Positions 1-11,156 are shown, numbered from the stretch's first letter. The stretch: DNA of 64,000 nucleotides from Adiantum capillus-veneris (GCA_014529385.2 CM043942.1:65237184-65301183), one strand, 5' to 3'. Translations and numbers: made by a program. The notes: a model not told the origin generated them from the sequence alone.

Positions 1-295
1 TTTGACCCTAGACGCCAGACGGGAATTTCTCATGGGAAAAACCTCAATCGGACTCTAAAACTCACCAAATTTTGTGTGCTTGATCCTTCTAGGGCAATGC
101 ATGCATCATCACAAATCAGGCACCGAAAACAGATAGTTACCGCATGTGCCAACCGTCTCGGGCATGTGGAGGGCTCCCACACCTCATTCTAGAAAGCTCA
201 AACACATTACCTAGAACCAAAAGAAGCCACCTAGAACCATATCTAGGGTGTCAACACTATGTCCATGCATGGACGTGTGTCCGACTGTCAGCACG
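1..295 (-). repeat. Element C 3' LTR, first part (cut by the window edge and by element A)
   Basis: This stretch aligns by eye with 17206-17560 (shared landmarks: a TTTGACCC start, ATGCATCA, CAGGCACCG, AGATAGTTA). That region lies in the other LTR of gypsy element C. The match breaks off at 295, where the TG end of element A begins, and resumes at 11157. It is therefore the outer part of C's 3' LTR, split by A. Its beginning lies outside the window. No gene is seen here; a 70-codon open frame at 144-356 crosses the insertion boundary and is not credible. Confidence 0.8.
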
Positions 296-758
296 TGGAA
301 TTGGAGCTGATCTCTTTAGACAACTAATTCCAGTGTTGAAGGATTTCAGCTACTAGTGTGGGAAGATTTCAGACAGCAGACTAGACAGAATTCAGAGACT
401 AGAATGAAATATGGATACTGAAATAAGATTCAGACTTATAGACTAGAATAAGGTTCAGATTCAGAAGACTGGACGCGAAATAAGTATCACTGAAATATAT
501 GCCATGATTGAGATTACAGATCAAGATTATAGTGAATATGATTACAGAGAAAGAGAAAGTACAACCGACAATACTGCTAATGATGCTCAAGTACAAGTAT
601 AGCCCAAAGCACTAATACAAGTGATAACAATTGCCAACCCAAAAATAATGTAATGGGCCCTATTTATACACTTCAGGTTTACTGTAGTAATTACTGAGTA
701 ATTCGCTGCCCATCGTCTAAGAACACGTTCCCACATGGTGATTATCCAACTATCTACA
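296..758 (-). repeat. Element A 3' LTR
   Basis: 463-bp direct repeat of 10683-11151, beginning TGGAATTGG and ending TCTACA on the plus strand. On the element's own strand it contains GTATAAATAGG (plus-strand complement at about 660-671), a good TATA box. The same motif sits at the equivalent place in the LTR of element B (about 19625). Ends are fixed by the loss of homology and the flanking 5-bp duplications. Confidence 0.92.
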
Positions 759-776
759 TCCTTCCCTTCTTTCTTG
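759..776 (-). other. Element A polypurine tract
   Basis: Immediately inside the 3' LTR, the minus strand reads CAAGAAAGAAGGGAAGGA, an 18-nt all-purine run apart from its first base. This is the plus-strand primer site used in reverse transcription, and its position confirms the element's orientation. Element B has a matching CAAGAAAGGGGAGGA before its LTR at 19510. Confidence 0.9.
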
Positions 777-1114
777 AATTTTGGCAAGATTCCAAAATTT
801 TCGAAAAATTCCCGTGTCGGATTCTGATGTGAGACTGAAAAATCCATCGTCTGGTTCTGATGTTGGGATGCAGGAGTTCAAGAAGGACCAAGGATTGCGG
901 GAGGCAGCGGAAAAGGCCAAGGTGGAGCTCTCACCAGGCCAAGGTAGAGTTGTGATCTCTCCCTGCCTGCTGCGAAGAAAAGTCGCCACCACTAAATTCT
1001 GAGATGGAACTACCCAGTATCCTTCCATTGGACTGTCTTCCTTTTGCCTTTGATCTTTGACCAGGATGGTGCCTGAGAAGTCTCAGCACGAGCATTCTCC
1101 TTCTAAATCAGTCG

Positions 1115-2246
1115 CTAAATGGCCTCCTGCTCAAGCTGATCCCGCCGGTCTATGCTCATCTCTACCTCATAAGGCGTGAGAGAATGATAGGTTTTGGTGT
1201 CAGGATCATAGAGTGTACACCTGCCCTTGCTCAGTCTGTAGCTTATGACAATGCGAAGCAGTATGGATCCATCCTTCTGGAAGAGGTTGATTTGTTGTGA
1301 CACGATCTTCGAAAAGAATCTCAGCCATCTCTCTGTACTACGGTGCTAGACCTGGCTTTGCTGCAATGTCTTTTTCAGGCAATTTGGAAGATTCAACCCG
1401 TGAGTTGTAGTGATTAGTAATCCTGGTCAATCCTCTGACTTGAATCTTCCACTGGACCATACACAACTGAATCCTATGCAGCTCCTCTTTCATTGCATGA
1501 ATGTCATTGATTTGGAGAGCATCATTGAACAATGTCTGCCAAGTCTTCCATTCCACAGTTGATCGCTCATACCAATCTTGAAGCTCATCAGTTATTTTGA
1601 AATATGTGAGTTGATCAACTGGTTCTTGATGTTCAGGATACCGTGCTGGAAAGAATCTTGGCAGCTCAGTTTCTCTTGCTGGAACAACATATAAGAGATC
1701 TAAAGAATCAGGCACAAATTCCAGGAAATTGAGAACAACCTGGTTCTCCTGCTGCATCATCTTTCTGGTGATTCTCACTAGCTGGAACAGGGTTTGGAGA
1801 GCAGTTGCCTGTGCTCCTACTGACATTCGCGTTTGAGGTCCTCTGCTAGTGGATGTTTGGTCCTCAAGAATGGCTTTGACTCTCTGATCCAAAACACCCC
1901 TAGTAGCTTGCAGTTGTACCAGAACTTCCATCAGTTGTACCCTAACATCCTTCATGCAGCAGTAAGTTTGTTTGTTACCCAGTAGAAGTTCTAGTTCTAG
2001 AGCTAAGGACCGACAATCTGCAGTAGACTGCCTTTGCCAGTGCGGGTTTGTAACTTTCTCATCAGCATTGAGTATCCATTCCGGAACTCGTTCGAACAAC
2101 TGGACTGTACTAGGATGCGCAGCTAGTCTACAAGCCTCTTTATCATGGAAAGCAGCTGATTTCCAATGGTCTACCATTTCCCTGGCTCCCACATATAGTC
2201 TTTGAAATCTTTCTAAATCAGTCCAGAGAGCATCATCCTCCAGATA
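1115..2246 (-). pseudogene. Element A extra ORF, 3'-terminal part (unknown domain, conserved in element B)
   Basis: The main open stretch is 1338-2192, 284 codons, open back to a TAG at 2247-2249. The reading continues in another frame at 1115-1303, which implies a frameshift near 1320. I do not recognise the family. It is soluble-looking and rich in predicted helix (many L, Q, E, K), with no signal peptide or membrane segment. Element B at 17787-18780 encodes a clear relative with matching blocks LDQRV, RKMMQQEN, QWK[IV]Q[VI]R, ITN, TLYD, PYEVEM. It lies between integrase and the polypurine tract, the usual place for env-like or accessory genes of plant gypsy elements. Its frame equals that of the upstream coiled-coil ORF, so both may have been one protein before stop codons appeared. 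Confidence 0.7.
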
Positions 2247-2510
2247 CTATCTGGTGATGGAGGCCTGTTGATGTCTCAGTTGCTTATTCAGAGTAATGAG
2301 CTACACTGAATACTGATGATCAACCACTAATCCTTCATCTTGAACCTTCATTTTCCCTTCAACCTCTCTGTTGTGATGGGACTGATTAGTTGGATGATTA
2401 CCAGTGTTACTAGGCTGTTGCTCTTCAGCCTGCTGCTGATTACCCGACTGGTGCTCTTTATCATGTCCTTCCTGCTAACCCTCATTCTAGCCTGGTTGGT
2501 CTGGCTGTGA

Positions 2511-3332
2511 CTAGCCTCCTTCATTTGGCCCTGTCCCTCCAGTACCAAGTCTTGGAGGTGGAGATGGTGGTGCGACATCATCATCATCCTGTGTATGCCC
2601 AGTTTCTTGATCATCCTCCTCTTGATCAGCTTCATCTTCTTCATCCGGGGAAGTTTGTTGCTCAATATAATCCATTATAGCTTGTTTCATCAGAGCATTA
2701 TTGAACTCACCCACCTTATCCTGCAAATCGCTCTGCATACTTTCCATAAAGGACTTTAAATTTTCTAAGTCGAAAACAACATTGCTTGAAGGGTTTAAAA
2801 TTTCAGACAAGCTATTGTAGATGTATCTGTTAGTCAGCGAACGCTTCAAAGCTGTATGGTGCAATAGCAGCTTTCTGAATTCCGGCCGCTTCATCCTGAG
2901 CATCGTTTCAGCTCGCTCGACAGCTCTCAGCGCTTCATTCCTTTGACTTTTGATGATCATAATTTCAGACTCAGCCTTAGCTAACTTTTTGTTCAACAAT
3001 TCTTGAGTCCTTTTTGATTGAGCTTCCAGTACCCTGTGTTGTATGTTCTGTACCTCCTGAGCTTTCTGGAGTGTTTCAATCTGATGCTGTGCTTCTGCCA
3101 AGTCATCTTTAAGCTTTTTGACTTTGTCTTCTGATCCAACAGCCTCCACCAATTGTCCCATATAACTGACAATGGTATCCCAAGAAGACTGTATCAGTAA
3201 TGAGAATCTGTCTTTGACTGTGGTTGGATCAGAATCAACAGGTTCATATATTGCCACTGGAGCCATGTAGGGTAAAGTTGCATAATCAGCTTTGCTAAGC
3301 AAAAGATGTCCTCTCAATTTTTGAGTTTGCAT
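2511..3332 (-). pseudogene. Element A extra ORF, coiled-coil part with acidic tail
   Basis: About 273 codons from an ATG at 3330-3332; the frame is open a little further upstream to a stop. Residues about 75-160 have long runs of heptad-like leucine/charged residues (KKLKDDLAEAQ, LNKKLAKAESE), a probable coiled coil. The C-terminal 50 residues are strongly acidic, followed by a proline/glycine stretch. No enzyme motif is visible. Stops near 2511 and several more before 2247 separate it from the 3'-terminal domain in the same frame, so the two may be remains of one long protein. A structural or nucleic-acid-packaging role is possible, but that is inference. Confidence 0.6.
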
Positions 3333-3747
3333 TTGCTGCAACTTATCCTATTTTACCAGTTGCAGAGGGTTTCCAGTAATGGAAGGAACTCCACCAGACA
3401 AAGTTGAGAACGCTGGACCTTTCCCTTTGTCTAGTTGACTCTTGCCTTTGTCCCCTGACTGGTCTGGTATATTCTCAACAGTTTGACTTGCTTGACATGA
3501 TCTTTCCCAGATCCAGTAGCAACCGTATTTTTGACAACTGGCTGATCAGGCACAATCTTCTGAATAGATTGCTGCTCAGTTTTACTTATCTCAGCTTTGT
3601 CAGTGCTTACTGCCTTAACCTAGCTTTCTATTTGCTTCAAGAACTCACTGCTTTTTGTCACTGTAATTCTTGGCTTCTTTGAACTGCCATCTCTTCTGCC
3701 GTGGCTTTTCTTTTCAGGTCATTGGAAACCGTTTGACTGTCTGTTTC

Positions 3748-4938
3748 CTAGTCATCTGAGGACAATTTAATCTTCTTTGGTTTAGAAATGGGCTGCTCAC
3801 TCCAAGCCTGCTTTACCTGCTCATTAACATCTGCAGCAGTGGCCCAATACAGGAATTTCCAGACATACCATGCCTGGAAAATAGTTTGAGATTTCAGCTT
3901 AGCAGTTTGTTGGAGTACATTATGCGAGAGTATTTGACAAAGGTTGATATAGACTTGTGGATCCAGTATCTTGGCTAACAGCATAGCAAATAATTTTTCT
4001 GACACATACGTTGGGTTGTTCTTCAGGCTGACTGCTTCAGCTACAAAACTATAAGCAACAGAGGCTTCCAATCCTGCTACTGGAACTCTTTGAGCACTTG
4101 CCTTGCGCTTCTTTCTAGCCGCTTCATCCTCCTTTAGAGCGATACTTATTTGCTGAGCAGTTGCCACAGATGGTTTGGGCTCATTAGGCATCCGAAATGC
4201 GAATGCAATGGCTTCTGGTGTCACTGACACCTTTCTAATATTTACCATAGCACTACTAGTTTCAGCATCAAGGTAATCCAGAACTTGCTTGATGATATCT
4301 GCATCAAAAGCAATCCTTGTAGCTTGCAACACAACTCGCAGATCCCAGAGTTGTAGCAGAGTCATTGCGTGATCAGTAAAGACATATCGTTGGATTTTAC
4401 TGTATGGAAGAACGGGAAGGCTTGCCTTTGCCTCAGCAACTATAGCCTGGGTTTCTTCAAGAGTTTCCTGCATCTTCTCTGAGCGTTTCCTTCTACCCAT
4501 ACACTGTGAGGTCGACAACGATGAGACTGGCGAAGGAGAATATGACTTACTTGTGTCAAAGCAGTTTCTTGGTGTCGTTGGTAAGATTGTCTGACAGTCA
4601 ACTGTCTCGTCAGAGGTTGAAGTTTGTGGCTGTAGTGAAGAAACCTTGAAGCTCGGCGATGGCGAATGGTTGACAGGAGGAAAGCGTCGCGCAAGAGATT
4701 TATGGGGAAAAATTCTAACTCTCCTCACTGTTATACGTGTTCGCACCATAAAAGCTCCACCATTCGCCACTCCTAGACTTGTGTGCTTTGTTGCTGTCGT
4801 GGCAGACATGCATTGGACAAGACTGCGACCCATCCTTGTAATAATTATCACTGGCGTGCCATTTGACCGTTGGACACTTAAAATTTGGAAAGTGTGTCCA
4901 TACGGGTACTGAACTAATTCCCAATTTGGTGCAACCAT
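3748..4938 (-). pseudogene. Element A extra ORF, first part (396 codons, overlaps integrase end)
   Basis: Open frame from ATG at 4936-4938, overlapping the end of the integrase frame by 25 nt in a different phase. A second plausible start is the ATG at 4498-4500, which opens with a basic GRRKRSEK segment; codons before it look less protein-like and may be frameshifted. Residues about 165-370 form a helical, hydrophobic domain with a VSVTPEAIAFAFRMP block. The tail PKKIKLSSDD resembles a nuclear localisation signal. The layout (V-x-V-T, then a FRMP-type motif) loosely recalls plant retroelement ORF1/ATHILA-type accessory proteins, but I cannot assign a family. Stops separate it from the coiled-coil part downstream. 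Expression could be by reinitiation or frameshift after pol. Confidence 0.55.
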
Positions 4939-6077
4939 ACTGGTACTGATCTAAGATCAGATTGATCTGGTCCTTCTGGTACTGGTTCTGAAACTAGAAC
5001 TGGTTGCACATGAAAAAGTCCAAAAATATCTGATTCCGATATCTCTTTATCAGCAGCCTCTAGTTCCTTAGTTCCTTGTTCTAACCCAGTTTCTCTGGTC
5101 TCTGAATAATAGAGCTTGATCTTTGCTCCATTATACACTCCCGGCAACATCAGTCCAAATAAATCTTTCAATCTGACTGTGCCATTGGAGAAGACCCAAT
5201 CGACCTCAAAAGGTCCTGCCCAGGCAATCTTCAAATTCGTCTTCTTTGGACCCAATCTAGACTGATATAGAAGCACTAAGTCTCCTTTCTGGAATTCTCA
5301 AACTTTAATTCGGCGATCATGCCAGTGCTTCCTTCGTTGTTGAACAATTTCTTGTTCCAATATAGCCCTTTGCCTGAGTTCATCTAACTGCATCAGTTCA
5401 TCCAGCCTTTTCTTAAGATTATGGTTGAAGTCTAATCCATACTTCACAGCCATTCTCAGACTAGGGATTACAAACTCCATAGGAACCAATGCTTCAGTAC
5501 CATACACCATTCTGAATGGTGTCATTCCAGTAGTTACCTTATAAGCTGTCCTATAAGCCCATAGATCAGTCTGAAGCTTCAATTCCCACTGGTCTAGTTT
5601 CTTTTGCACCACCTTAGTGAGAGTAGTCTTTATTGTTTTGTTTCTACTTTCAGACAATATTCTCAAACGGAAGCCTTGCAATGTTGACTTGGTTGTGTTG
5701 TCAGGAAGAGCCTTAGCTTCAACCCACTTGGTAACATAACAAGTAGCCATCACGATATACTTGTTCTTCCTGGGAGTCACCTTCTTAAAAGGTCCCATAA
5801 AATCTAGTCCCCATTTCATGAATACTCCCAATGGTTGTATTGGCATTAAGGGAGTCATGTCTGCAGCTGTTGGTCGGCCCATTCTTTGGCATATGTCATA
5901 ATTTTTACAAAAACTTCTGACATCATCAATCAGTGTTTGCCACCACAGGTCTGCTTGCAGAATCTTCTTGTAGGTCACTTCATTGGAAAAGTGTCCACCA
6001 GACTCACCATTATGCGCTTCTGAAATGACTTGCATTCTTCCTTCCATAGGGACACATCTTCTAAGTATACCATCCAC
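4914..6077 (-). pseudogene. Element A integrase, catalytic core internally deleted
   Basis: Two frames. 5298-6077 carries the HHCC zinc-binding region (HNGESGGHF then CKNYDICQ), the core start with the first catalytic Asp (WGLDFMGPF), and the end of the core ([17 protein letters not shown]). 4914-5276 carries the C-terminal region (GPFEVDWVF, GVYNGAKIKLYY). Between TKWVEAKAL and LWAYRTAYK the protein is too short: the segment that should contain the second catalytic Asp (SDNG-type motif) and the PYYPQ motif is missing, leaving an unrelated short bridge. Such an enzyme could not join strands. The C-terminal part is in another frame, so there is at least one frameshift near 5285. Confidence 0.85.
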
Positions 6078-6149
6078 ACCTAGTCGATAAAGTACTCCTC
6101 CAATGATGGTAAATTTCAGGCTTCTTATGATCAGAGCTTTCTTCTGATT

Positions 6150-7911
6150 CTATTTCCAATCCTCTAGAAAGGTACCTTGGGAAAGGAATTGATAAATATC
6201 ATACCATTCAGGATCCACTGATTCTTTTTCTTCTAACGGAAATAAATCAGCATCCATTGGCTCATCTCTCAGAGGTGATTCTGAATATCCCTCCGTACTT
6301 CTGGAAAGAAAGTCAGCTCCATAGTGGTTTTGGCCAGGCTTATGGAAAATTCTGAATTCAAATTCCATAAGGAACATCATCCATCTTATCAGCCTGCCTT
6401 GAATAATAACTTTGTTAATCAGAAACAGGAGAGCTTGATGATCCACATAAAAATGAAATAACTTTCCCAATAGATAATGCATGAACTTTGTAGCACTAAA
6501 AACCATTTCGAGGGCTTGTCTTTCAGTAGTCGTATAGCCTTGTTTAGCCTGACTGAATCTCCGACTAGCAAAATAGACCGGATAGTCTGTTCTGCCATCT
6601 GGATGAGCTAATATTGCCCCCATCGCCAATCCTGAAGCATCTACATGTACATGAAAAATAATATCCCAATTCGGCTACCTAAGGACTGGTTTACTGGTAA
6701 TTTTTTTTTCAAATTCTGAAAACTCTCTTCACACTCAGCAGCCAGTTGAACTTACTGGTCTTCTTTGTAAGCTCATATAGTGGTACTGCTTGAGAAGCAA
6801 ACTTGTGTACAAATCTTCTATAGAAATTCACATACCCCAAGAAAGAACTCAATTCTGAAGCAGTTCTGGGTGCTTTAGCTTGCTGGACACACTGTATTTT
6901 GTCATTGGCCATTTCTATTCCATTGCGGGAAACCACATGTCCCAGTAGTTGTCCCTTCGAGACCAGAAATACAGATTTGAATGGATTCAAACAAATCCTT
7001 TTCTCCTTACAGCATTTCAAAACCATCTCTAGGAATGGAAGATGTTGTTCCTCATCTGAATAGACAGCGAAGTCATCCATGAAAATGGCGAGGAATCGAT
7101 GAAGAAATTCATTAAACATCTCCATCATACACCGTTGAAAAGTAGCTGGTGCATTGCACAGGCCAAAAGGCATCACCAAATACATGAATGCTCCCCACTC
7201 AGTGATGAAAGTGGTCTTGGCCCTATCTTCAAGAGCAATCGGTAACTGGTTATAGCCGCTATAACCATCCATGAAGCTATACATCTCATATCCTACGATC
7301 TCATCAAGCAACATATCAGTAAAAGGTAAGGGAAATGGATCCTTAATGGTGTGGGCATTTAGTTTCCTATAGTCTACACAAACTCTTAATTTCCCATTCT
7401 TCTTAGGAACGACGAATATGGGAAATAACCAATCACTGCTTGCTACTTCCGTAATGAACCCAACGTTGAGAAGATTATCAATCTCCTCCTTGACCTTCTT
7501 TGCATAGTTGGGATTCATTCGGTATCTTTGCAATTTTACTGGCCTAGCATCCGGTTTCAGTGGTATTCGGTGTTGACAGACTTCAGGATCTACTCCCTTC
7601 AAATCTGTATGTTCCCAAGCAAACACATCTTTATAGTTCTGGAACATTTTTCGTGCCTTTTCCTTCATTGCCGGTTTGAGGTGCTTGTTGACTTTGATCA
7701 TTCTAGGATTTTCCTCTGATCTCAGGTTCCACTCCTCTACTTCCTGATCGTCTAGAAGCAACCAGTTTTGTCCGCCTCCTATTCGTTTGGTCGATTCTTC
7801 AGCGTAGTCCCAAGAAGGTCCATTCATTTGTGAATGATTATTCTGATCCAGTGGGTACTCTTCAGAACATACCGGTTCTTCCATTACACCAGTATCAGCT
7901 GGTTCCTCCAT
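6150..7911 (-). pseudogene. Element A reverse transcriptase and RNase H
   Basis: 6709-7911 (400 codons) is a near-complete gypsy RT: FVVPKKNGKLRVCVDYRKLN, then YSFMDGYSGYNQL (first catalytic Asp), MPFGLCNAPATFQ, and IFMDDFAVYS as the YxDD-type centre. 6150-6629 is the RT-linked RNase H: FASRRFSQAKQGYTTTERQAL with the catalytic Glu region, then YVDHQALLFL and a final GADFLSR. A break at about 6630-6709 removes the start of RNase H, including its first Asp region. The frame also fails to join integrase. No second (archaeal-type) RNase H follows, so A is not Tat-type, unlike C and D. Confidence 0.9.
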
Positions 7912-7919
7912 TCTTCCAG

Positions 7920-9477
7920 TTAGCTGAACTGTTCTTTCCCCTGCATTGACTTTAGTAAACTAATCAGGGAATTTCTCTTCTGCTTGTCAACTTGCTCTTT
8001 GTTCAGTAGGACTGCATTCAAATCAATTTCTGCCAAAGGAAATATGTTCATAGCTACTAGCATTTGCTCAATTTTCTTGGCTCTGTATTTTTGACACAAC
8101 TCCTTCGGCCTTAGTTCCTTTTTCCAGTTCCTGGTGTTGTTGGTATGGATTTTGATTCTACCACTGACCCCTTCTATGGTCAAAGCTTGGTTTGCGTAGT
8201 CATGAACAGCATGTGTTGTTCTTAACCATGGGAGGCCTAGTAGCATTCCATATGCTCCATGCACATCCAAGACTAGGAAACTGGTTTTGAATTTCTCCCT
8301 CCCAACTCTTATCTGCATGTTTTCAATCATTCCCGTCGCCTGTACGACTCGATGATCTGCCATTATTACTTTGAATGGTGCTGGTTTCATGGGCTCCCAT
8401 TATGTTGACTCCTGCTCCTCCATCCAATATGACGCTTGAGAGAGGTTCCCACTGCTTCCTGACCTTGTAGTCTACCTGAATAAGTGGAGCTTCATCATCT
8501 TGGACAGCCGTCAAGTCCACTGTTCTGGCCTCTGCCTTAGTCTTCCTACGTTTTCTGATAAAGTTGGCCACCTCAGGCAAGGTCTTTCTTATATCCTCCA
8601 GCTCTACAGTCAGCTTCTGGATTCTATCACAAATGTTCACATGAATTTCCTCTCGCTCTTTGTCAGACTGATTGTCAGAGCTTGAAGAACTGGTGTCTTC
8701 ACACTGCCATTCTTCTTTAGCAGTACTTCTACTCTTTCCATCCAGTCCCATTTCATCAGCTAGTCCCTGTACTATAGCCAGCATGGTCTCTGTCATGGCC
8801 GGTACTGACTGATCTTTATCAGTCGATTGGGATGGTATTTTCTGAATGACTCTAGCTTCGGAACTTTCTGGTTGCTCTGGCAGCTTCTTAGCTAAATCCT
8901 CTGTGATATTAGCTACTAGTTCCCGCTGCTCTTGCCACTCATCTACCACCTTTTCTTTACCTTTGGCCTTCCAAACTTCCCTTTGTTGAGCCCACTTGCT
9001 ACTGTTAGGATTGACTGGTACTTTTGAAATGTCAAAAATTTCTTCAATAATCACTCCCTTGCTCCTGGTAACCACCTTGACTGGGACTGGCTCTGGTGAC
9101 TTAACCTCAGTAACAGTCATTACCGGTGCATCTAGACATTGGGCTGCAAAATGACCATACTTCCCACAGGTATAGCAATTCATGCTCCTGGTATGGAAGT
9201 TGCTTCTTCCTCTTCCTCTGCCCATTCCTGGTTGGTATCTTCCACGTCCTTGACCAGTACCACTGGTACCTGGTCTTTCCTCTTGAGCTACTTTGATTGG
9301 TTTTGCCTTCACTGGTTCAGTGTAGGCAACCACCGATAGATCCTTTCCTTTCTTAAAATGGTGAATTCTGATGCCACAATTATTCCATAGGTGACCAAAG
9401 GCCTTGCAGTAGGTACATTGTGGACATTCAGTGGAGATGTGGTCCTTGGATTTACATCTTGAACACCAAGTCTCCAT
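7920..9477 (-). pseudogene. Element A nucleocapsid zinc knuckles and aspartic protease
   Basis: 8323-9477 starts with cysteine-rich segments (CSRCKSKDHISTEC, CTYCKAFGHLWNNC) and a classic knuckle CYTCGKYGHFAAQC, separated by a basic Gly/Arg stretch (GRGRYQPGMGRGRGR). Three CCHC-like motifs are more than usual for gypsy Gag. A long charged linker leads to ILDGGAGVNIM, the aspartic protease active site (DGGA in place of DSGA). A frameshift near 8390 moves the rest of the protease (MADHRVVQATG, then GMLLGLPWLR flap/core) to the frame 7920-8390. Together they make a complete but broken protease. Confidence 0.85.
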
Positions 9478-9631
9478 TTTTCGGACCGGTTGTCTTGTGT
9501 GGCTAATTTCTGTAATCTACCTAGCCATTTCTTCAATCTTCTTGGTCCATGATCCCTTCTTTGATTTCTCCTTTGTTCATTCATTGGAGCTGCTCTCAGA
9601 GCTACTGGATGTTGCACTGGAACCAAAAGAT

Positions 9632-10624
9632 TCAGTAGTTAGCCGAGCTACTGCTACTGGTCCTTTGCTTCTTGTGGCTCTTCTCTTTCTTAGCCTGATG
9701 TTCCAGCTTTAATGCTCTTTGGACCAGATCATTGAATTTCTTTGTAGGGGCTGGTACTTCTTGTTCCCTAAGATTCTTGATTTTGAACCCAGTCAGAAAC
9801 CATGCCCTCAATCTCTTCTCAGACGGTGGTTCTTGCAACTGCCTGGTCCGTTCTTTTATCTTTTCTACATAGCTGCGGACTGACAAATTCCTCTGTTTGA
9901 TCTGATCCACTTCATAGAGAATATCCTCGTCCCCTCGATTGTCGGAATATTCCAACCTGAAGGCCTTAAGTAATTTGTTATATGATCTCAGTTGGCATGC
10001 AGGGTAATGGTAATATCATTTCCTCGCTGCCTCCTTCAAGGTTTGTGGAAAATATTCCCCCCAATCATCTTCATCAATGTTTTTTAGTTCAGCATACTGC
10101 TCGAAAGCTTGTATGTGAACATCTGGATCATCCTGTTTCCCTCCTTTGAATATGGGAAAGGAAATCTTCAGGGAAGCTGTGTAATCATTTCGATTACTGC
10201 TGATCCCACCTCTTTTCTTCTTGGCTTCAGAATGACGCTTGGGAACCTTCTTGCAATTGTCAGTGTCAGCATCCCAATCAATCTCTGTCTCTGTCTCAGT
10301 ATCAGTATCTTCTCTGTTTTGTATGTTAGCAGTACGGTGACTTCCCTTTCTGCCCTTGATATGCTCATCTCTCTGGTGAGACTAAGAATTCTTGGAACTC
10401 TTTGCCTTTCGTGCTTCCTGTTCTGCCCGTCGGCGTCAAGAATGACTGGAGTGCTGTGAGTCTTGTGCCTCATCAGCCTGACTATGCTCCTCCTGAGCCT
10501 CAGTGTCAGTCATTTTCTCTTTCTTGGGGTCAGACTCTCTTCCTAACTCCTCAGTAATGGGGTCCACACGAATGGTAGATTTTCGGCCACGAATGGATTT
10601 TGGTGCCATTGCTGAAAACTTCAA
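9632..10624 (-). pseudogene. Element A Gag, N-terminal and capsid-like region
   Basis: Starts just inside the 5' LTR and leader with MAPKSIRGRKS in 10436-10624 and continues, after frame changes, through 10168-10473 and 9632-9955. The last part (YEVDQIKQRNLSVRSYVEKIKER, ending in a basic KKEKSHKKQR tail) matches the retrotransposon Gag capsid pattern of a long helical domain before the zinc knuckles. Between 9955 and 10168 the minus strand still reads through Gag-like sequence with one stop. At least two frameshifts. Confidence 0.75.
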
Positions 10625-10662
10625 CTAGGAGAAGAGTCTTTTAGTCAACGAGCTTCAGCTCG

Positions 10663-10682
10663 AGCCACCGTGATCGCCAACA
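10663..10682 (-). other. Element A primer binding site (probable)
   Basis: Two bases inside the 5' LTR the minus strand reads TGGCGATCACGGTGG. It begins with TGG, as expected for pairing with a tRNA CCA end. The same TTGGCGATC start occurs at the equivalent place in element C, and TTGGCGCCC in D. I cannot name the tRNA with certainty. Confidence 0.6.
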
Positions 10683-11151
10683 TGGAATTGGAGCTGATCT
10701 CTTGAGACATCTAATTCAAGTGTTGAAGTATTTCAGCTACTAGTGTGGGAAGATTTCAGAGAGCAGACTAGACAGAATTCAGAGACTAGACTGAAATATG
10801 GATACTAAAATAAGAATCAGACTTATAGACTAGAATAAGGTTCAGATTCAGATTAAGAAGAGTGGACGAGAAATAAGTATCACTGAAATATATGCCATGA
10901 TTGAGATTACAAATCAAGATTACAGTGAATATGATTACAGAGAAAGAGAAAGTACAGCCGACAATACTGCTATTGATGCTCAAGTACAAGTATAGCCCAA
11001 AGCGCTAATACAAGTGATAACAATTGCCAGCCCAAAAATAATGTAATGGGCCCTATTTACACACTTCGGGTTTACTGTAGTAATTACTGAGTAATTCGCT
11101 GCCCATCGTCTAAGAACACGTTCCCACATGGTGATTATACAGTCGTCTACA
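10683..11151 (-). repeat. Element A 5' LTR
   Basis: 469-bp partner of 296-758, with a 6-bp insertion relative to it. As the 5' LTR it should carry the active promoter. The TATA box found in the 3' LTR (GTATAAATAGG) reads GTGTAAATAGG here (complement near 11053-11064), a point change that would weaken transcription of this copy. Confidence 0.92.
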
Positions 11152-11156
11152 GCATG

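Larger units (their letters stand above)
296..11151 (-). mobile_element. Element A: 10.9-kb Ty3/gypsy LTR retrotransposon with extra 3' ORFs
   Basis: Complete insertion on the minus strand. LTRs (296-758 and 10683-11151) start TG and end CA and are about 95% identical by eye (about 23 substitutions and a 6-bp indel). Target duplications are GCACG (291-295) and GCATG (11152-11156), with one mismatch. The order on the minus strand is gag, CCHC knuckles, protease, RT, RNase H, integrase, then about 3.8 kb of extra coding sequence, polypurine tract and LTR. RT before integrase makes it Ty3/gypsy. Coding after integrase is where Athila-like plant elements carry env-like genes, but I see no clear membrane protein here. 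Many frameshifts and stops make it non-autonomous today. It sits inside the 3' LTR of element C. Confidence 0.95.

Noticed and set aside
781-1028. Overlapping ORFs on both strands between element A's polypurine tract and its extra ORF
   Set aside because: The plus-strand frame is a shadow. The minus-strand frame may be the last codons of the extra ORF, but its link is broken by stops, so no separate gene is called.
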